Assembly: GCF_015182315.1 (NCBI RefSeq)
Contig: NZ_PRDL01000001.1
Location: 2,790,001 to 2,854,000, forward strand
Reading direction: 5' to 3'
Source of the DNA: Cellvibrio polysaccharolyticus
Lineage (GTDB): Bacteria > Pseudomonadota > Gammaproteobacteria > Pseudomonadales > Cellvibrionaceae
Length of the DNA stretch: 64,000 nt
The position numbers were made by a program, and so were the translations under genes. Position 1 is the first letter of the stretch. Each line of letters opens with the position of its first letter. Positions 26,923 to 35,484 of the stretch are shown one piece after another. Under the pieces are notes generated by a model. It did not search any database. It was not told where the DNA came from and saw only the letters and a list, made by a program, of their open reading frames with translations.

Positions 26923-27549
26923 GTGAACAAGTGGGAAAACATCAGTATCGCACTGGCAGGACTTTTTCAGGCGACCGGACTGGTTGAGCAGCTGGCAAAA
27001 ACCGGCTATGTACCAACCGACGCTTATCGCACCAGCATAGAAAGCCTGCTGGTGATGAATCCTGACAATACCCTCGACGTTTATGGCGGCTCTGTTGCCA
27101 ATTTGCGCCAAGGGCTGGAGTGGTTGCGCGACGTATTACAGAACGGCCAGGCAGCACATGCCGATGCCTTGCGTTACAGCCTTGGCGTTCTGCATTTACA
27201 AAAAAAGCTATCCGCTGATAAAGCCATGTTGAAAGAAGTGGGCACCCGCCTGCAACAGGCGGCGCATCAAGCCGAGCATTTTTCCAGTACCCATGACAAT
27301 GTGATCGCCAATATCGGCGGCTTGTATACCGACACCATCAGCACCTTTCGCTTTCGCATTCAGGTCAGTGGTGATTACAACTATTTGCAGCAACAGCGTA
27401 TTGCCCATCAGGTTCGCGCGCTGTTATTTGCGGGCATACGCTCCGCTATTTTATGGCGCCAGGTGGGTGGCAATCGTTGGCAACTGTTATTAGGCAGAAA
27501 GAAAATTCTCGGCAGCGTTGAACATTTGCTTCGTTCAATCCCGGACTGA
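26923..27549 (+). CDS. hflD: HflD family lysogenization regulator homologue
   Basis: A 208-residue HflD protein, peripheral to the inner membrane. In E. coli HflD affects the lambda CII decision, but its general cellular role is unclear. Seen: ISIALAGLFQATGLVEQLAKTGYV at the N-terminus and the central NLRQGLEWLRDVL, then HDNVIANIGGLYTDTISTFRFRIQVSGD, the conserved HflD segment. It uses a GTG start at 26923. It lies directly after mnmA and runs with a 2-nt gap into the EamA gene, suggesting an mnmA-hflD-eamA operon. Confidence 0.93.
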   Translation: MNKWENISIALAGLFQATGLVEQLAKTGYVPTDAYRTSIESLLVMNPDNTLDVYGGSVANLRQGLEWLRDVLQNGQAAHADALRYSLGVLHLQKKLSADKAMLKEVGTRLQQAAHQAEHFSSTHDNVIANIGGLYTDTISTFRFRIQVSGDYNYLQQQRIAHQVRALLFAGIRSAILWRQVGGNRWQLLLGRKKILGSVEHLLRSIPD

Positions 27550-27551
27550 TT

Positions 27552-28442
27552 ATGCTGTGGATTCCCTTTACGCTGATGGCCGCCTTCACTCAGGCGCTAC
27601 GCAATGCCCAGCAAAAACAACTGAGTGTAGAGGTTAATGCCATCGGCGTTACCCTCGCCCGTTTTATCTGGGCATTGCCACTGGCGTTACTGTATCTGGC
27701 TGTACTTCATCTTATCCTTCCTGCTCAACTACCGACCTTCACCACTCGCTTTATCGCCAGCATCAGCGCTGCTGCTGTGTCACAAATTATTGCTACCACC
27801 CTGATGGTTATGCTGTTCCAGCGGCGCAGCTATGCGGCCGGTGTCGGCTTGGCCAAAAGCGAAGCTCTACTGGCCGCAATGCTGGGCGTAGTCTTTTTTG
27901 GCGTGATATTGGGCCCGGTTGGCTGGCTGGGCATAGCAGCCGGTTCACTTGCGATCTGGTTAATGAAAGGTAAAAGCCAGCCCGGCACACTGGACATCAC
28001 TACCCTGTTATTGGGATTGGGCAGCGGCCTTTGTTTTGCGTTAACCACACTGTGGGTAAGAGATGCCTGCCACCAATTGCCCCTGCCCTTTATGCACAGC
28101 GCCGCCTGGGCGTTAGTGTGGAGCATCAGCATTCAGGTGATATTGCTGGTTTCCTGGCTGGTATGGCGCGACCGCGCTACCCTGCAAAAATTATTACAGC
28201 GCCCCTCCCTGGTTTTTCGTATCAGCCTGACAAGCTCTATTGCCTCCCTTTGCTGGTTTACCGCGGTTAATCTCGAAGACGTAGCACTGGTGAAAACCCT
28301 CGGGCAAATCGAGGTGCTATTTACGCTGTTTCTCTCCCGCCATTGGTTGAAAGAACAGGTATCGCGACGGGATAAGGCCGGCTTGTTACTGATTCTCGCC
28401 GGCGCCGTTTTGGTTATCTGGCCCTCGCTGCCCCGGGGATGA
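27552..28442 (+). CDS. EamA family (DMT superfamily) transporter
   Basis: A 296-residue inner-membrane protein with about ten hydrophobic helices in two repeats. Drug/metabolite transporter features: the first repeat ends with SEALLAAMLGVVFFGVILGPVGWLGIAAGSLAIW and the second with GQIEVLFTLFLSRHWLKEQVSRRDKAGLLLILAGAVLVI, the typical E-x-R/K-x loop before the last helix. It starts 2 nt after the hflD stop. Substrate cannot be told from sequence; such proteins export or import amino acids, nucleobases or other small metabolites. Confidence 0.88.
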   Translation: MLWIPFTLMAAFTQALRNAQQKQLSVEVNAIGVTLARFIWALPLALLYLAVLHLILPAQLPTFTTRFIASISAAAVSQIIATTLMVMLFQRRSYAAGVGLAKSEALLAAMLGVVFFGVILGPVGWLGIAAGSLAIWLMKGKSQPGTLDITTLLLGLGSGLCFALTTLWVRDACHQLPLPFMHSAAWALVWSISIQVILLVSWLVWRDRATLQKLLQRPSLVFRISLTSSIASLCWFTAVNLEDVALVKTLGQIEVLFTLFLSRHWLKEQVSRRDKAGLLLILAGAVLVIWPSLPRG

Positions 28443-28532
28443 GGCAAGACGGGTTAAAGACCTGAAAAAAAAAGCGCTTTTGGGTATCATAGCGGCTTTT
28501 CAGATTAACCCGACCCAGCAAGAGACAGCCCC

Positions 28533-29912
28533 ATGGATAACGCCTTTTCCCAACTCACGGCTCTGAACGCCGTTTCTCCCGTCGATGGCCGCTATGGCAG
28601 CAAAACCCTGGCATTGCGGGGCATATTCAGTGAGTTCGGTCTGATCCGTAGCCGGGTTGAGGTTGAAGTACGCTGGTTGCAACAGTTGAGCCGCCATCAG
28701 GGTGTTCCGGAAGTGCCTGCGTTTAGCGATGCTACCAACCAGCAACTGGACGCTATCGTCACCAATTTCAGCGAAGCCGATGCCCAGCAAATCAAAGACA
28801 TCGAGCGCACCACCAACCACGACGTAAAAGCCGTGGAATATTTTTTGAAAAATCAATTTGCCGGTAATGCCGAGCTGGAAGCGGTACTGGAATTTGTCCA
28901 TTTTGCCTGCACCAGCGAAGACATTAACAACCTTTCCCACGCGCTGATGCTGAAAGCCGGTCGCGATGTTTTTCTGGCCGATGCTGAAACCATCGTGAAT
29001 GCTATCGCCGGCCTTGCACATGCTTACGCCGCTGACCCGATGTTGTCGCGCACTCACGGCCAAACCGCATCGCCTACCACGGTGGGCAAGGAAATGGCCA
29101 ACGTTGCCGCGCGCTTGCGCCGTCAGGTGGCTCAGGTTAAACAGGTTGAATTACTGGGTAAAATTAACGGCGCAGTAGGCAACTATAACGCTCATATTTC
29201 TGCGTATCCGGATGTAGATTGGCAAGCCAACGCTGAAGTATTTGTCACCTCGTTGGGCCTCACCTGGAACCCCTACACCACCCAGATTGAACCGCACGAT
29301 TACATCGCCGAACTCTTTGATGCCATCGCCCGTTTCAATACTATTTTGATCGACTTTGATCGCGATGTGTGGGGTTACATTTCTCTCGGTTATTTCAAGC
29401 AAAAAACCATCGCTGGCGAAGTGGGCTCATCCACCATGCCGCACAAGGTTAACCCGATTGATTTTGAAAACTCCGAAGGCAACCTCGGTATTGCCAACGC
29501 CATTTTCACCCATCTGGCGCAAAAACTGCCGATCTCCCGCTGGCAGCGCGACCTGACCGACTCTACCGTGTTGCGTAACATGGGTGTTGGTTTTGGCTAC
29601 AGTCTGATCGCTTACGGCTCTACCCTGAAAGGCATTAGCAAGCTGGAAATTAACCGCGCCCGTCTTGCGGAAGACCTGGACAACAGCTGGGAAGTATTAG
29701 CCGAGCCAATTCAAACCATTATGCGTCGCTACAACGTAGCTGAACCCTACGAAAAGCTGAAAGCGCTGACACGCGGCCAGGCAATTACCCGCGACGTGCT
29801 GGCAACCTTTGTTGAAACATTGGATATTCCGGAACACGCCAAGCAATCCATCCGCGAATTGACGCCAGCCAACTATATCGGCAATGCCATCGACCAGGCC
29901 AACGCTATTTAA
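28533..29912 (+). CDS. purB: adenylosuccinate lyase
   Basis: Cleaves adenylosuccinate to AMP and SAICAR to AICAR in purine synthesis. It is 459 residues, typical of the gammaproteobacterial (long) form. Seen: AVSPVDGRYG at the N-terminus, FACTSEDINNLSHALML, SRTHGQTASPTTVGKEMAN with the catalytic His, and the fumarase/aspartase signature GSSTMPHKVNPIDFEN at about residue 298. Another purine gene, purL, lies 22 kb away in this window and is not linked to it. Confidence 0.98.
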   Translation: MDNAFSQLTALNAVSPVDGRYGSKTLALRGIFSEFGLIRSRVEVEVRWLQQLSRHQGVPEVPAFSDATNQQLDAIVTNFSEADAQQIKDIERTTNHDVKAVEYFLKNQFAGNAELEAVLEFVHFACTSEDINNLSHALMLKAGRDVFLADAETIVNAIAGLAHAYAADPMLSRTHGQTASPTTVGKEMANVAARLRRQVAQVKQVELLGKINGAVGNYNAHISAYPDVDWQANAEVFVTSLGLTWNPYTTQIEPHDYIAELFDAIARFNTILIDFDRDVWGYISLGYFKQKTIAGEVGSSTMPHKVNPIDFENSEGNLGIANAIFTHLAQKLPISRWQRDLTDSTVLRNMGVGFGYSLIAYGSTLKGISKLEINRARLAEDLDNSWEVLAEPIQTIMRRYNVAEPYEKLKALTRGQAITRDVLATFVETLDIPEHAKQSIRELTPANYIGNAIDQANAI

Positions 29913-30173
29913 TCGTGCGGCTTAAACCTGTTAAAGATTAAACATCCGTTAAGGAAGCGCTGAAAAATAACGGCAAACAAGCCGGGAATGTTCAGCGCTC
30001 TCCGCTCTTTCCAAACGCACCGGCAGATAAGACATCATCCGCTGGCCTCTAAAAATTATTGCAACAACCGTTTACCGCAGCTAGCGAGGTTTTTGGCTTT
30101 GTTGTTTTCATTGATATAGCGACAGCCCCGTCATCTGCGCCCATTAACGCTTCACCAACTCAGGATTTCGCTC

Positions 30174-31322
30174 ATGGCAACGCCACTTACTCATCTCGGC
30201 GACATCAGTGTTGAAGTATTTTTAAAAGAATACTGGCAAAAAAAACCACTGCTTATTCGTCAGGCTTTCCCCGGTTTCGAATCACCGCTGGACGGGGACG
30301 AACTGGCGGGATTATCGCTGGAAGAAGAAGTTGAATCGCGACTGGTGCTGGAAAAGGGGAAAACCCCTTGGGAATTACAAAACGGCCCTTTCGATGAAGA
30401 CACCTTTGGGAAACTGCCAGAAAGCCATTGGAGCTTGCTGGTGCAAGCGGTCGATCAATGGGTGCCGGAAGTCAACGAACTCTTGCAACACTTCCGGTTT
30501 ATTCCCAACTGGCGCCTTGATGACATCATGATCAGCTACGCGCCGGACCAGGGCAGCGTGGGCCCTCATTTTGATTATTACGATGTATTTCTGTTGCAGG
30601 GAGCCGGTCAACGCCGCTGGCGTCTTGGCCAGATGTGCGACAGTGAATCACCGCGTGTTCCGGGTATTGCGCTGAATATTCTTGAGCAATTCGAGCAAAC
30701 CGACGAGTGGGTGCTGGAACCTGGCGATATGCTTTACGTACCGCCAGGGCTTGCCCATTGGGGAATTGCCGAAGGTGAATCGATTACCTACTCCATCGGT
30801 TTTCGGGCCCCCTCTCACGCTGACATTCTCAGTGAACTGGGACAGGATGTAGCCGATCGTCTCAGTAACGATCAACGCTTCTCGGACCCGGATCTGCAAT
30901 TACAAGACAACCCGGGCACTATTGCACCGGCAGCCATCGCGCAAATCCGAAAACTCCTCACCGAGCAATTGACCGACGAACGTATCGCCAGCTGGTTTGG
31001 CCGCTACATGAGCGAGCGCAAATATCTCGACGAAGAAGCACAGGAGCCGATCGAGAGCGAAGAATGGATCCCGGCGATGCAGGACGGGTTGTTATTATGG
31101 CGCCACCCGGCGGCACGATTTGCCTGGTACGCGCTGGAAAATGACCGCGCCCTGTTATTCGCAGACGGCGCACAATTTCCAGCCAGCGCCGGTTTTGCCC
31201 GTTATTTATGTGAGTGCGAAGAAATAGACTGGCAGGGCCTTGAGCCCTGGCTGGATGATGACGAGCATATTGCCGTTATCAGCGCGCTGGTAAATCAGGA
31301 CACGCTACTGCTGGACGAATAA
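30174..31322 (+). CDS. roxA: ribosomal protein uL16 arginine 3-hydroxylase (RoxA/YcfD type)
   Basis: JmjC-fold 2-oxoglutarate/Fe(II) oxygenase that in E. coli hydroxylates an arginine of ribosomal protein L16. It is 382 residues, normal for the family. The metal triad is visible as His132 and Asp134 (VGPHFDYYDVFLLQG) and His195 (VPPGLAHWG). The N-terminal FLKEYWQKKPLLIRQAFPGF and the C-terminal winged-helix region (DGLLLWRHPAARFAWYALE) also match. It stands between purB and the small DUF7931-like gene, in the same direction as both. Confidence 0.94.
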   Translation: MATPLTHLGDISVEVFLKEYWQKKPLLIRQAFPGFESPLDGDELAGLSLEEEVESRLVLEKGKTPWELQNGPFDEDTFGKLPESHWSLLVQAVDQWVPEVNELLQHFRFIPNWRLDDIMISYAPDQGSVGPHFDYYDVFLLQGAGQRRWRLGQMCDSESPRVPGIALNILEQFEQTDEWVLEPGDMLYVPPGLAHWGIAEGESITYSIGFRAPSHADILSELGQDVADRLSNDQRFSDPDLQLQDNPGTIAPAAIAQIRKLLTEQLTDERIASWFGRYMSERKYLDEEAQEPIESEEWIPAMQDGLLLWRHPAARFAWYALENDRALLFADGAQFPASAGFARYLCECEEIDWQGLEPWLDDDEHIAVISALVNQDTLLLDE

Positions 31323-31349
31323 AAAGCCGGTTATTCATCGGCTGGCCAA

Positions 31350-31388
31350 AACAACCCCTGTCGTCGTGCTGCGGCTACAGGGGTTGTT
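31350..31388. repeat. 12-bp stem-loop after roxA
   Basis: AACAACCCCTGT (31350-31361) pairs perfectly with ACAGGGGTTGTT (31377-31388), with a 15-nt loop. No T-run follows, so it is not a classical terminator. Role unknown. Confidence 0.55.
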
Positions 31389-31547
31389 GCCATAAACAGG
31401 CGGCAATTGACGACCAGCAAGCAAATACTGCGAACCCGGCGATGGATTTTTTTGCAGTAATCCGTCAGCTTGTCCAATCGCCACAAGTCACCTGAACCAA
31501 TAAAAAATCGGCGCCCCGACACGACCTTTTCAAGGGAGTCTGCAAGC

Positions 31548-32054
31548 ATGAATAACGACGCATCTCTCGAAAACCAGCAACACAACCGCCATGCGGTTAC
31601 CGACCTTGCCGATGCCCGGGCGCACCTTATCAACATTATTCAACAAAGCCGCCGCTACCTGCATATTCTTTCGGAAAACCTGCACCCCAACCTCTACGAC
31701 GATGACAGCATCTGCGCCGCACTTTCGGCGTTTGTGCGTCAAAACCCCAACAGCCATTTACGCATTCTTATCCATGATCCGGTGTATTTGATCAGGCACC
31801 ACCATAAAATCATGCCGCTGATCCGCCGCCTGCCCTCAAAAATTTCCATTCGACAAATTATCGCTCCGGCAGGAGACTTTCCTTTTTTCCTTTCCGGCGA
31901 TCTCGACAAGTCGTTATTGTTCAGCCAGGAAGACCAGGGAAACGGTCACTGTAATCTCCAATGCCGGGTTACCGCCCAACAGTTGCAAGCCCATTTTGAA
32001 GAAGCCTGGCGCCAGGCAGTAAACATTGCCGACCTGCAAACCCTTTCTTTATAG
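31548..32054 (+). CDS. hypothetical protein, DUF7931-like (phospholipase-D-fold resemblance)
   Basis: A 168-residue soluble protein with no signal peptide. ADARAHLINIIQQSRRYLHILSENLHPNLYDDDSICAALSAFVRQNPNSHLRILIHDP resembles the phospholipase-D-like domain seen as a C-terminal tail (DUF7931) on some pseudomonad acetyltransferases. Here it stands alone and lacks an HKD motif, so it is probably not a nuclease or lipase. GGGAG lies 10 nt before the ATG at 31548. A terminator follows at 32113. Family assignment is from memory of the pattern and is tentative. Confidence 0.7.
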   Translation: MNNDASLENQQHNRHAVTDLADARAHLINIIQQSRRYLHILSENLHPNLYDDDSICAALSAFVRQNPNSHLRILIHDPVYLIRHHHKIMPLIRRLPSKISIRQIIAPAGDFPFFLSGDLDKSLLFSQEDQGNGHCNLQCRVTAQQLQAHFEEAWRQAVNIADLQTLSL

Positions 32055-32112
32055 CCTTTGGTTTAACAGAAATTGAACACGGGAATAACCGTAACGGCCT
32101 CAGGAGAAAGGC

Positions 32113-32144
32113 ATCAAAAAAACCGCTAAAAAAGCGGCTTTTTG
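32113..32144 (+). terminator. terminator after the DUF7931-like gene
   Basis: CCGCT pairs with AGCGG inside outer pairing of ATCAAAAA with TTTTTGAT, with one internal mismatch, ending in five T. It lies about 60 nt past the stop codon. The rest of the 307-nt gap up to 32361 is AT-rich, with a TATATATATA run near 32188-32197 that may belong to the promoter of the HU-like gene. Confidence 0.65.
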
Positions 32145-32361
32145 ATCGGGCAGAACGACTTTTCTGTTGCTGATTGCATTTTTATCCTATATATATAGCG
32201 TCAACCTATGTGTCGGGCGATTTAAGCCTGTAAAAACAGGGGTTTTAGCGAATCAACGATTCAAAAACGCTTGTAACACAGGTCAGACAATCTACTATCC
32301 CTGCTCTGGTACGATCCTCACGCCGATCTGCCTGCGCTGACTCACTCAAAGGAATTCAAAA

Positions 32362-32865
32362 ATGGCCGTTAAAAAACCAGCCGCAAAAACTGTGAAAGAA
32401 GCCGCCGCGCCGGCAGCCAAAAAAGCCCCGGCAGCCAGAGCGACTGCTGCAAAAACCGCGGCAACAAAAACTGCAGCGGCCAAACCGGCTGCCGCTAAAC
32501 CTGCAGCAGCCAGAAAAGCACCAGCGGCCGCCGCCAAGCCTGCCGTAGTCAAGCCAATTGCCGAGCGTCAGAACAAAACCCAGATTCTGAATCAGATCGT
32601 CGAGTCTACCGAGCTGAGCAGAAAGCAGGTTCAGTCTGTACTGGACGAACTGAGCAACATCATTGAAGGTCACATCAAGAAAAAGGGTGTGGGTGAATTT
32701 GTTCTGCCAGGCCTGCTGAAAATTACTACCGTTAAAAAGCCGGCGACCAAAGCCCGTAAAGGCATTAACCCGTTCACCGGCGAAGAAGTCACTTTCAAAG
32801 CCAAGCCGGCGTCTACTTCCGTTAAAGTGCGTCCGCTGAAAAAACTGAAAGAATTCGCTCTGTAA
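32362..32865 (+). CDS. HU-family DNA-binding protein with histone-H1-like N-terminal tail
   Basis: A 167-residue two-part protein. Residues 1 to about 70 are almost entirely Lys, Ala, Pro and Thr in loose KKPAAK/KPAAAK repeats. Residues about 71-167 form an HU/IHF fold: KTQILNQIVESTELSRKQVQSVLDELSNIIEGHI, then VGEFVLPGLLKITTVKKPATKARKGINPFTGEEV, whose Pro-containing arm would contact the minor groove. AAAGGA lies upstream of the ATG. It should be a nucleoid protein whose basic tail adds non-specific DNA binding. Tailed HU proteins are known in several groups, more often with the tail at the C-terminus. Confidence 0.92.
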   Translation: MAVKKPAAKTVKEAAAPAAKKAPAARATAAKTAATKTAAAKPAAAKPAAARKAPAAAAKPAVVKPIAERQNKTQILNQIVESTELSRKQVQSVLDELSNIIEGHIKKKGVGEFVLPGLLKITTVKKPATKARKGINPFTGEEVTFKAKPASTSVKVRPLKKLKEFAL

Positions 32866-32889
32866 TCCATCAAGCCTGCTTCAGATAGC

Positions 32890-32917
32890 AAAAACCCCGA
32901 TTATTCGGGGTTTTTTT
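32890..32917. terminator. terminator between HU-like and HIT genes
   Basis: AAAACCCCGA (32891-32900) pairs with TCGGGGTTTT, loop TTAT, followed by more T. It sits between convergent genes, 25 nt past the HU-like stop and 9 nt from the HIT stop, and may act in both directions. Confidence 0.9.
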
Positions 32918-32925
32918 ATGGTTTT

Positions 32926-33351
32926 CTATTTCGCGACGGTGAAATCTTCTCCCACCAGCGCATTTTGCAAACGGCTGATGCGGTCTTCAAACGCTTCCGG
33001 CTGATAGTCCTTTTGTGGCACCTTGCCCCATATCGGTTGCGGCCAGGCAGCATCATCAACGAAGCGCGCCACATGATGAATGTGCAGCTGACGCACCACA
33101 TTGCCCAGCGCGGCGATGTTCATCTTGTGCGCATCAAACAGGCTGGTCATCACCTCTGAAAGCCGGGAAGATTCTCTGATTAACTGTTGTTGCTCCTGGT
33201 TATCCAGGTGATGAATCTCAAAAATATCTTCCCGCTGCGGTACCAGAATGCACCAGGGATAGTTGGCATCTTTGCTTAACAGCAGCAGGGACAATTCAAA
33301 TTGCCCGACGATGACAGAATCCTGAGCCAATCGGGGGTGTAATTCAAACAT
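32926..33351 (-). CDS. HIT family protein
   Basis: A 141-residue histidine-triad hydrolase-fold protein. The triad reads LHIHHVAR, preceded by the conserved NVVRQ of this bacterial group. The N-terminal FELHPRLAQDSVIVGQFELSLLLLSKDANYPWCILVPQRE also matches. HIT proteins act on nucleotide phosphoramidates or dinucleotides; the substrate here is not known. AGGA lies 8 nt before the ATG at 33351. It is convergent with the HU-like gene and shares its terminator. Confidence 0.92.
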   Translation of the reverse strand: MFELHPRLAQDSVIVGQFELSLLLLSKDANYPWCILVPQREDIFEIHHLDNQEQQQLIRESSRLSEVMTSLFDAHKMNIAALGNVVRQLHIHHVARFVDDAAWPQPIWGKVPQKDYQPEAFEDRISRLQNALVGEDFTVAK

Positions 33352-33477
33352 AACAGGTTCCTTTTTAGTCAATTTATGGGGGCCAGGTTATGATAAACAG
33401 CATATCCTGTTCTACCATCAAATACCTGGTCGGGTTACCGATTACCGTTAAAGCCGCGGTTAAAAATAAATAATTGG

Positions 33478-33508
33478 CCGGTAATTGCCGCCGGGCAGCA
33501 ATTACCGG
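33478..33508. repeat. 11-bp inverted repeat upstream of proS
   Basis: CCGGTAATTGC (33478-33488) pairs with GCAATTACCGG (33498-33508), with a 9-nt GC-rich loop. It lies within the 313-nt HIT-proS gap, 157 nt before the proS start. No T-run follows. It could be an operator or a 5' leader structure. Nothing else but the next hairpin was seen in this gap. Confidence 0.55.
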
Positions 33509-33613
33509 GTACCAGGTTCTGTACCCGCTTTGACAACCACCGTAGAATACGCGATTTGCCATTGCACAGGTTTCTGCTCACAGGCAGTTTTGAAACAGCA
33601 AACCTGAAAATGT

Positions 33614-33632
33614 TCCCGACCGGATGTCGGGA
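33614..33632 (+). repeat. short stem-loop in the proS leader
   Basis: TCCCGAC (33614-33620) pairs with GTCGGGA (33626-33632), loop CGGAT, 33 nt before the proS ATG. No T-run and no T-box sequence recognised, so control by attenuation is only a possibility. Confidence 0.4.
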
Positions 33633-33664
33633 GCCCGCTATCACCATTAACAAGAAGCCTTTTT

Positions 33665-35395
33665 ATGCGCGCCACACAATTTTTGATTGCCACACTAAAA
33701 GAAACCCCCGCCGATGCGGAGGTGATCAGCCATCAGCTTATGCTGCGTGCCGGCATGATTCGCAAGCTGGCCTCCGGCCTTTATACCTGGCTGCCACTGG
33801 GTTTGCGTGTGTTGCGTAAGGTAGAGCGCATTGTGCGTGAAGAAATGGATAAATCCGGTGCGCAGGAAGTATTGATGCCGGTTGTGCAGCCAGCAGAGCT
33901 GTGGGTGGAATCCGGCCGTTGGGAACAATATGGCCCCGAGCTGCTGCGCATGAATGACCGCCATGACCGCGCTTTTTGTCTCGGCCCTACGCACGAAGAA
34001 GTGATCACCGACCTGATCCGCAATGAGCTGAACAGCTACAAGCAATTGCCGGCAACTTTTTATCAAATTCAAACCAAATTCCGCGATGAAATTCGCCCGC
34101 GCTTCGGCGTTATGCGTTCACGCGAGTTCATCATGAAAGATGCCTACTCTTTCCATATCTCCCAGGAATCCCTGCAGCAGACTTACGATATTCTTCATCG
34201 TGCCTACTGCAATATTTTTACCCGCATCGGTGTTGAATTCCGCCCGGTACTGGCAGACACAGGCTCTATTGGCGGCGCCTTCTCCCACGAATTCCACGTA
34301 CTGGCCTCCAGCGGTGAAGATGCCATTGCTTTCAGTAATGGCAGCGATTACGCAGCGAATATCGAAAAAGCCGAAGCGATTGCGCCGTCTACGCCCCGGC
34401 CCGCCGCAACCCGCGCGCTGGAAGAAGTCTCAACACCAGGCCAACACAGCATTGAAGACGTCAGCAAGTTCTTGCAAATCGCCGCATCGGGCCTGCTGAA
34501 AACCCTCGTGGTATTGGGTACTGCCGAAGAAGGCAAACCACAACCGCTGGTAGCACTGGTACTGCGCGGTGATCATGAGCTGAATGACATCAAGGTAGAA
34601 AAACTGGCTGGCATTGCCACACCCTTAACCTTCGCACCGGAAGAGCGTATCAAAGCCGAACTGGGCGTTGCGCCAGGTTCTATTGGTCCGGTTAACCTCG
34701 GCATCCGTGTCATTGCAGACCACGCTGCCCTGCACAGCGCCGACTTTGCCTGCGGCGCCAACAAAGACGGTTATCACCTGACCGGCGTAAACTGGGAGCG
34801 CGACCTGCCGCTGGTTGAAGCAGCTGATATCCGCAATATTGTGGCCGGTGATCCGTCTCCGGATGGCAAAGGTACTCTGGATATCAAACGGGGTATTGAA
34901 GTGGGTCATATCTTCCAGTTAGGCACCAAGTATTCCGAAGCGTTGAAAGCGCGGGTGCTGGATGAAAACGGCAAGGAACAAACCATGATCATGGGTTGCT
35001 ACGGTATTGGTATGACCCGTGTGGTCGCCGCTGCTATTGAGCAAAACTACGATGAAAATGGCATTATCTGGCCGGATGCCATCGCGCCTTTCCATATTGC
35101 GCTGATTCCGATCAACCCCGGCAAATCACCGGCGGTCGTAGAAAAATGCGAGCAGCTCTACGCCGAGTTGAAGCAAGCCGGTTTTGATGTGCTGTACATG
35201 GATGACGAGAAAGCGCGCCTGGGCGTATCTTTGGCTAACACCGAACTGATGGGTATTCCGCACCGTATCGTAGTAGGTGATCGCGGTCTGGAAGCTGGCG
35301 CACTGGAATACAAAGGTCGTCGTGACGCAGAGAAGCAGGAAGTAGCCACTGACGAAATCGTGAGCTTTATCCGCAATAAAATTCAGTTAGGCTGA
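33665..35395 (+). CDS. proS: prolyl-tRNA synthetase
   Basis: Class II synthetase charging tRNA-Pro. It is 576 residues, the bacterial form with an inserted editing domain between motifs 2 and 3 (about residues 225-400) that removes mischarged Ala. Seen: MRATQFLIATLKETPADAE at the N-terminus; LASGLYTWLPLG; motif 2 in FRDEIRPRFGVMRSREFIMKDAYSFH; motif 3 in MIMGCYGIGMTRVVAAAIEQ; and the C-terminal anticodon-binding domain. Ribosome site weak. A very strong terminator follows within 6 nt. Confidence 0.98.
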   Translation: MRATQFLIATLKETPADAEVISHQLMLRAGMIRKLASGLYTWLPLGLRVLRKVERIVREEMDKSGAQEVLMPVVQPAELWVESGRWEQYGPELLRMNDRHDRAFCLGPTHEEVITDLIRNELNSYKQLPATFYQIQTKFRDEIRPRFGVMRSREFIMKDAYSFHISQESLQQTYDILHRAYCNIFTRIGVEFRPVLADTGSIGGAFSHEFHVLASSGEDAIAFSNGSDYAANIEKAEAIAPSTPRPAATRALEEVSTPGQHSIEDVSKFLQIAASGLLKTLVVLGTAEEGKPQPLVALVLRGDHELNDIKVEKLAGIATPLTFAPEERIKAELGVAPGSIGPVNLGIRVIADHAALHSADFACGANKDGYHLTGVNWERDLPLVEAADIRNIVAGDPSPDGKGTLDIKRGIEVGHIFQLGTKYSEALKARVLDENGKEQTMIMGCYGIGMTRVVAAAIEQNYDENGIIWPDAIAPFHIALIPINPGKSPAVVEKCEQLYAELKQAGFDVLYMDDEKARLGVSLANTELMGIPHRIVVGDRGLEAGALEYKGRRDAEKQEVATDEIVSFIRNKIQLG

Positions 35396-35400
35396 CACTG

Positions 35401-35450
35401 AAAAAGCGGGAGCCGGTACAGTGAATCGCTGTACCGGCTCCCGCTTTTTT
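35401..35450. terminator. very strong terminator after proS
   Basis: A 21-bp perfect stem (35401-35421 with 35429-35449), loop TGAATCG, flanked by A5 and T6. It lies between convergent proS and the LamG-like gene and should work in both directions. Confidence 0.93.
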
Positions 35451-35484
35451 ATTGCAGGTATCGGAAAATACCCGATACCAATAA

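Noticed and set aside
28465..28500. Possible terminator between the EamA gene and purB (AAAAAGCGCTTTT followed by GCGGCTTTT)
   Set aside because: The two arms do not form a stable stem with a proper loop; only the self-complementary AAAGCGCTTT is symmetric.
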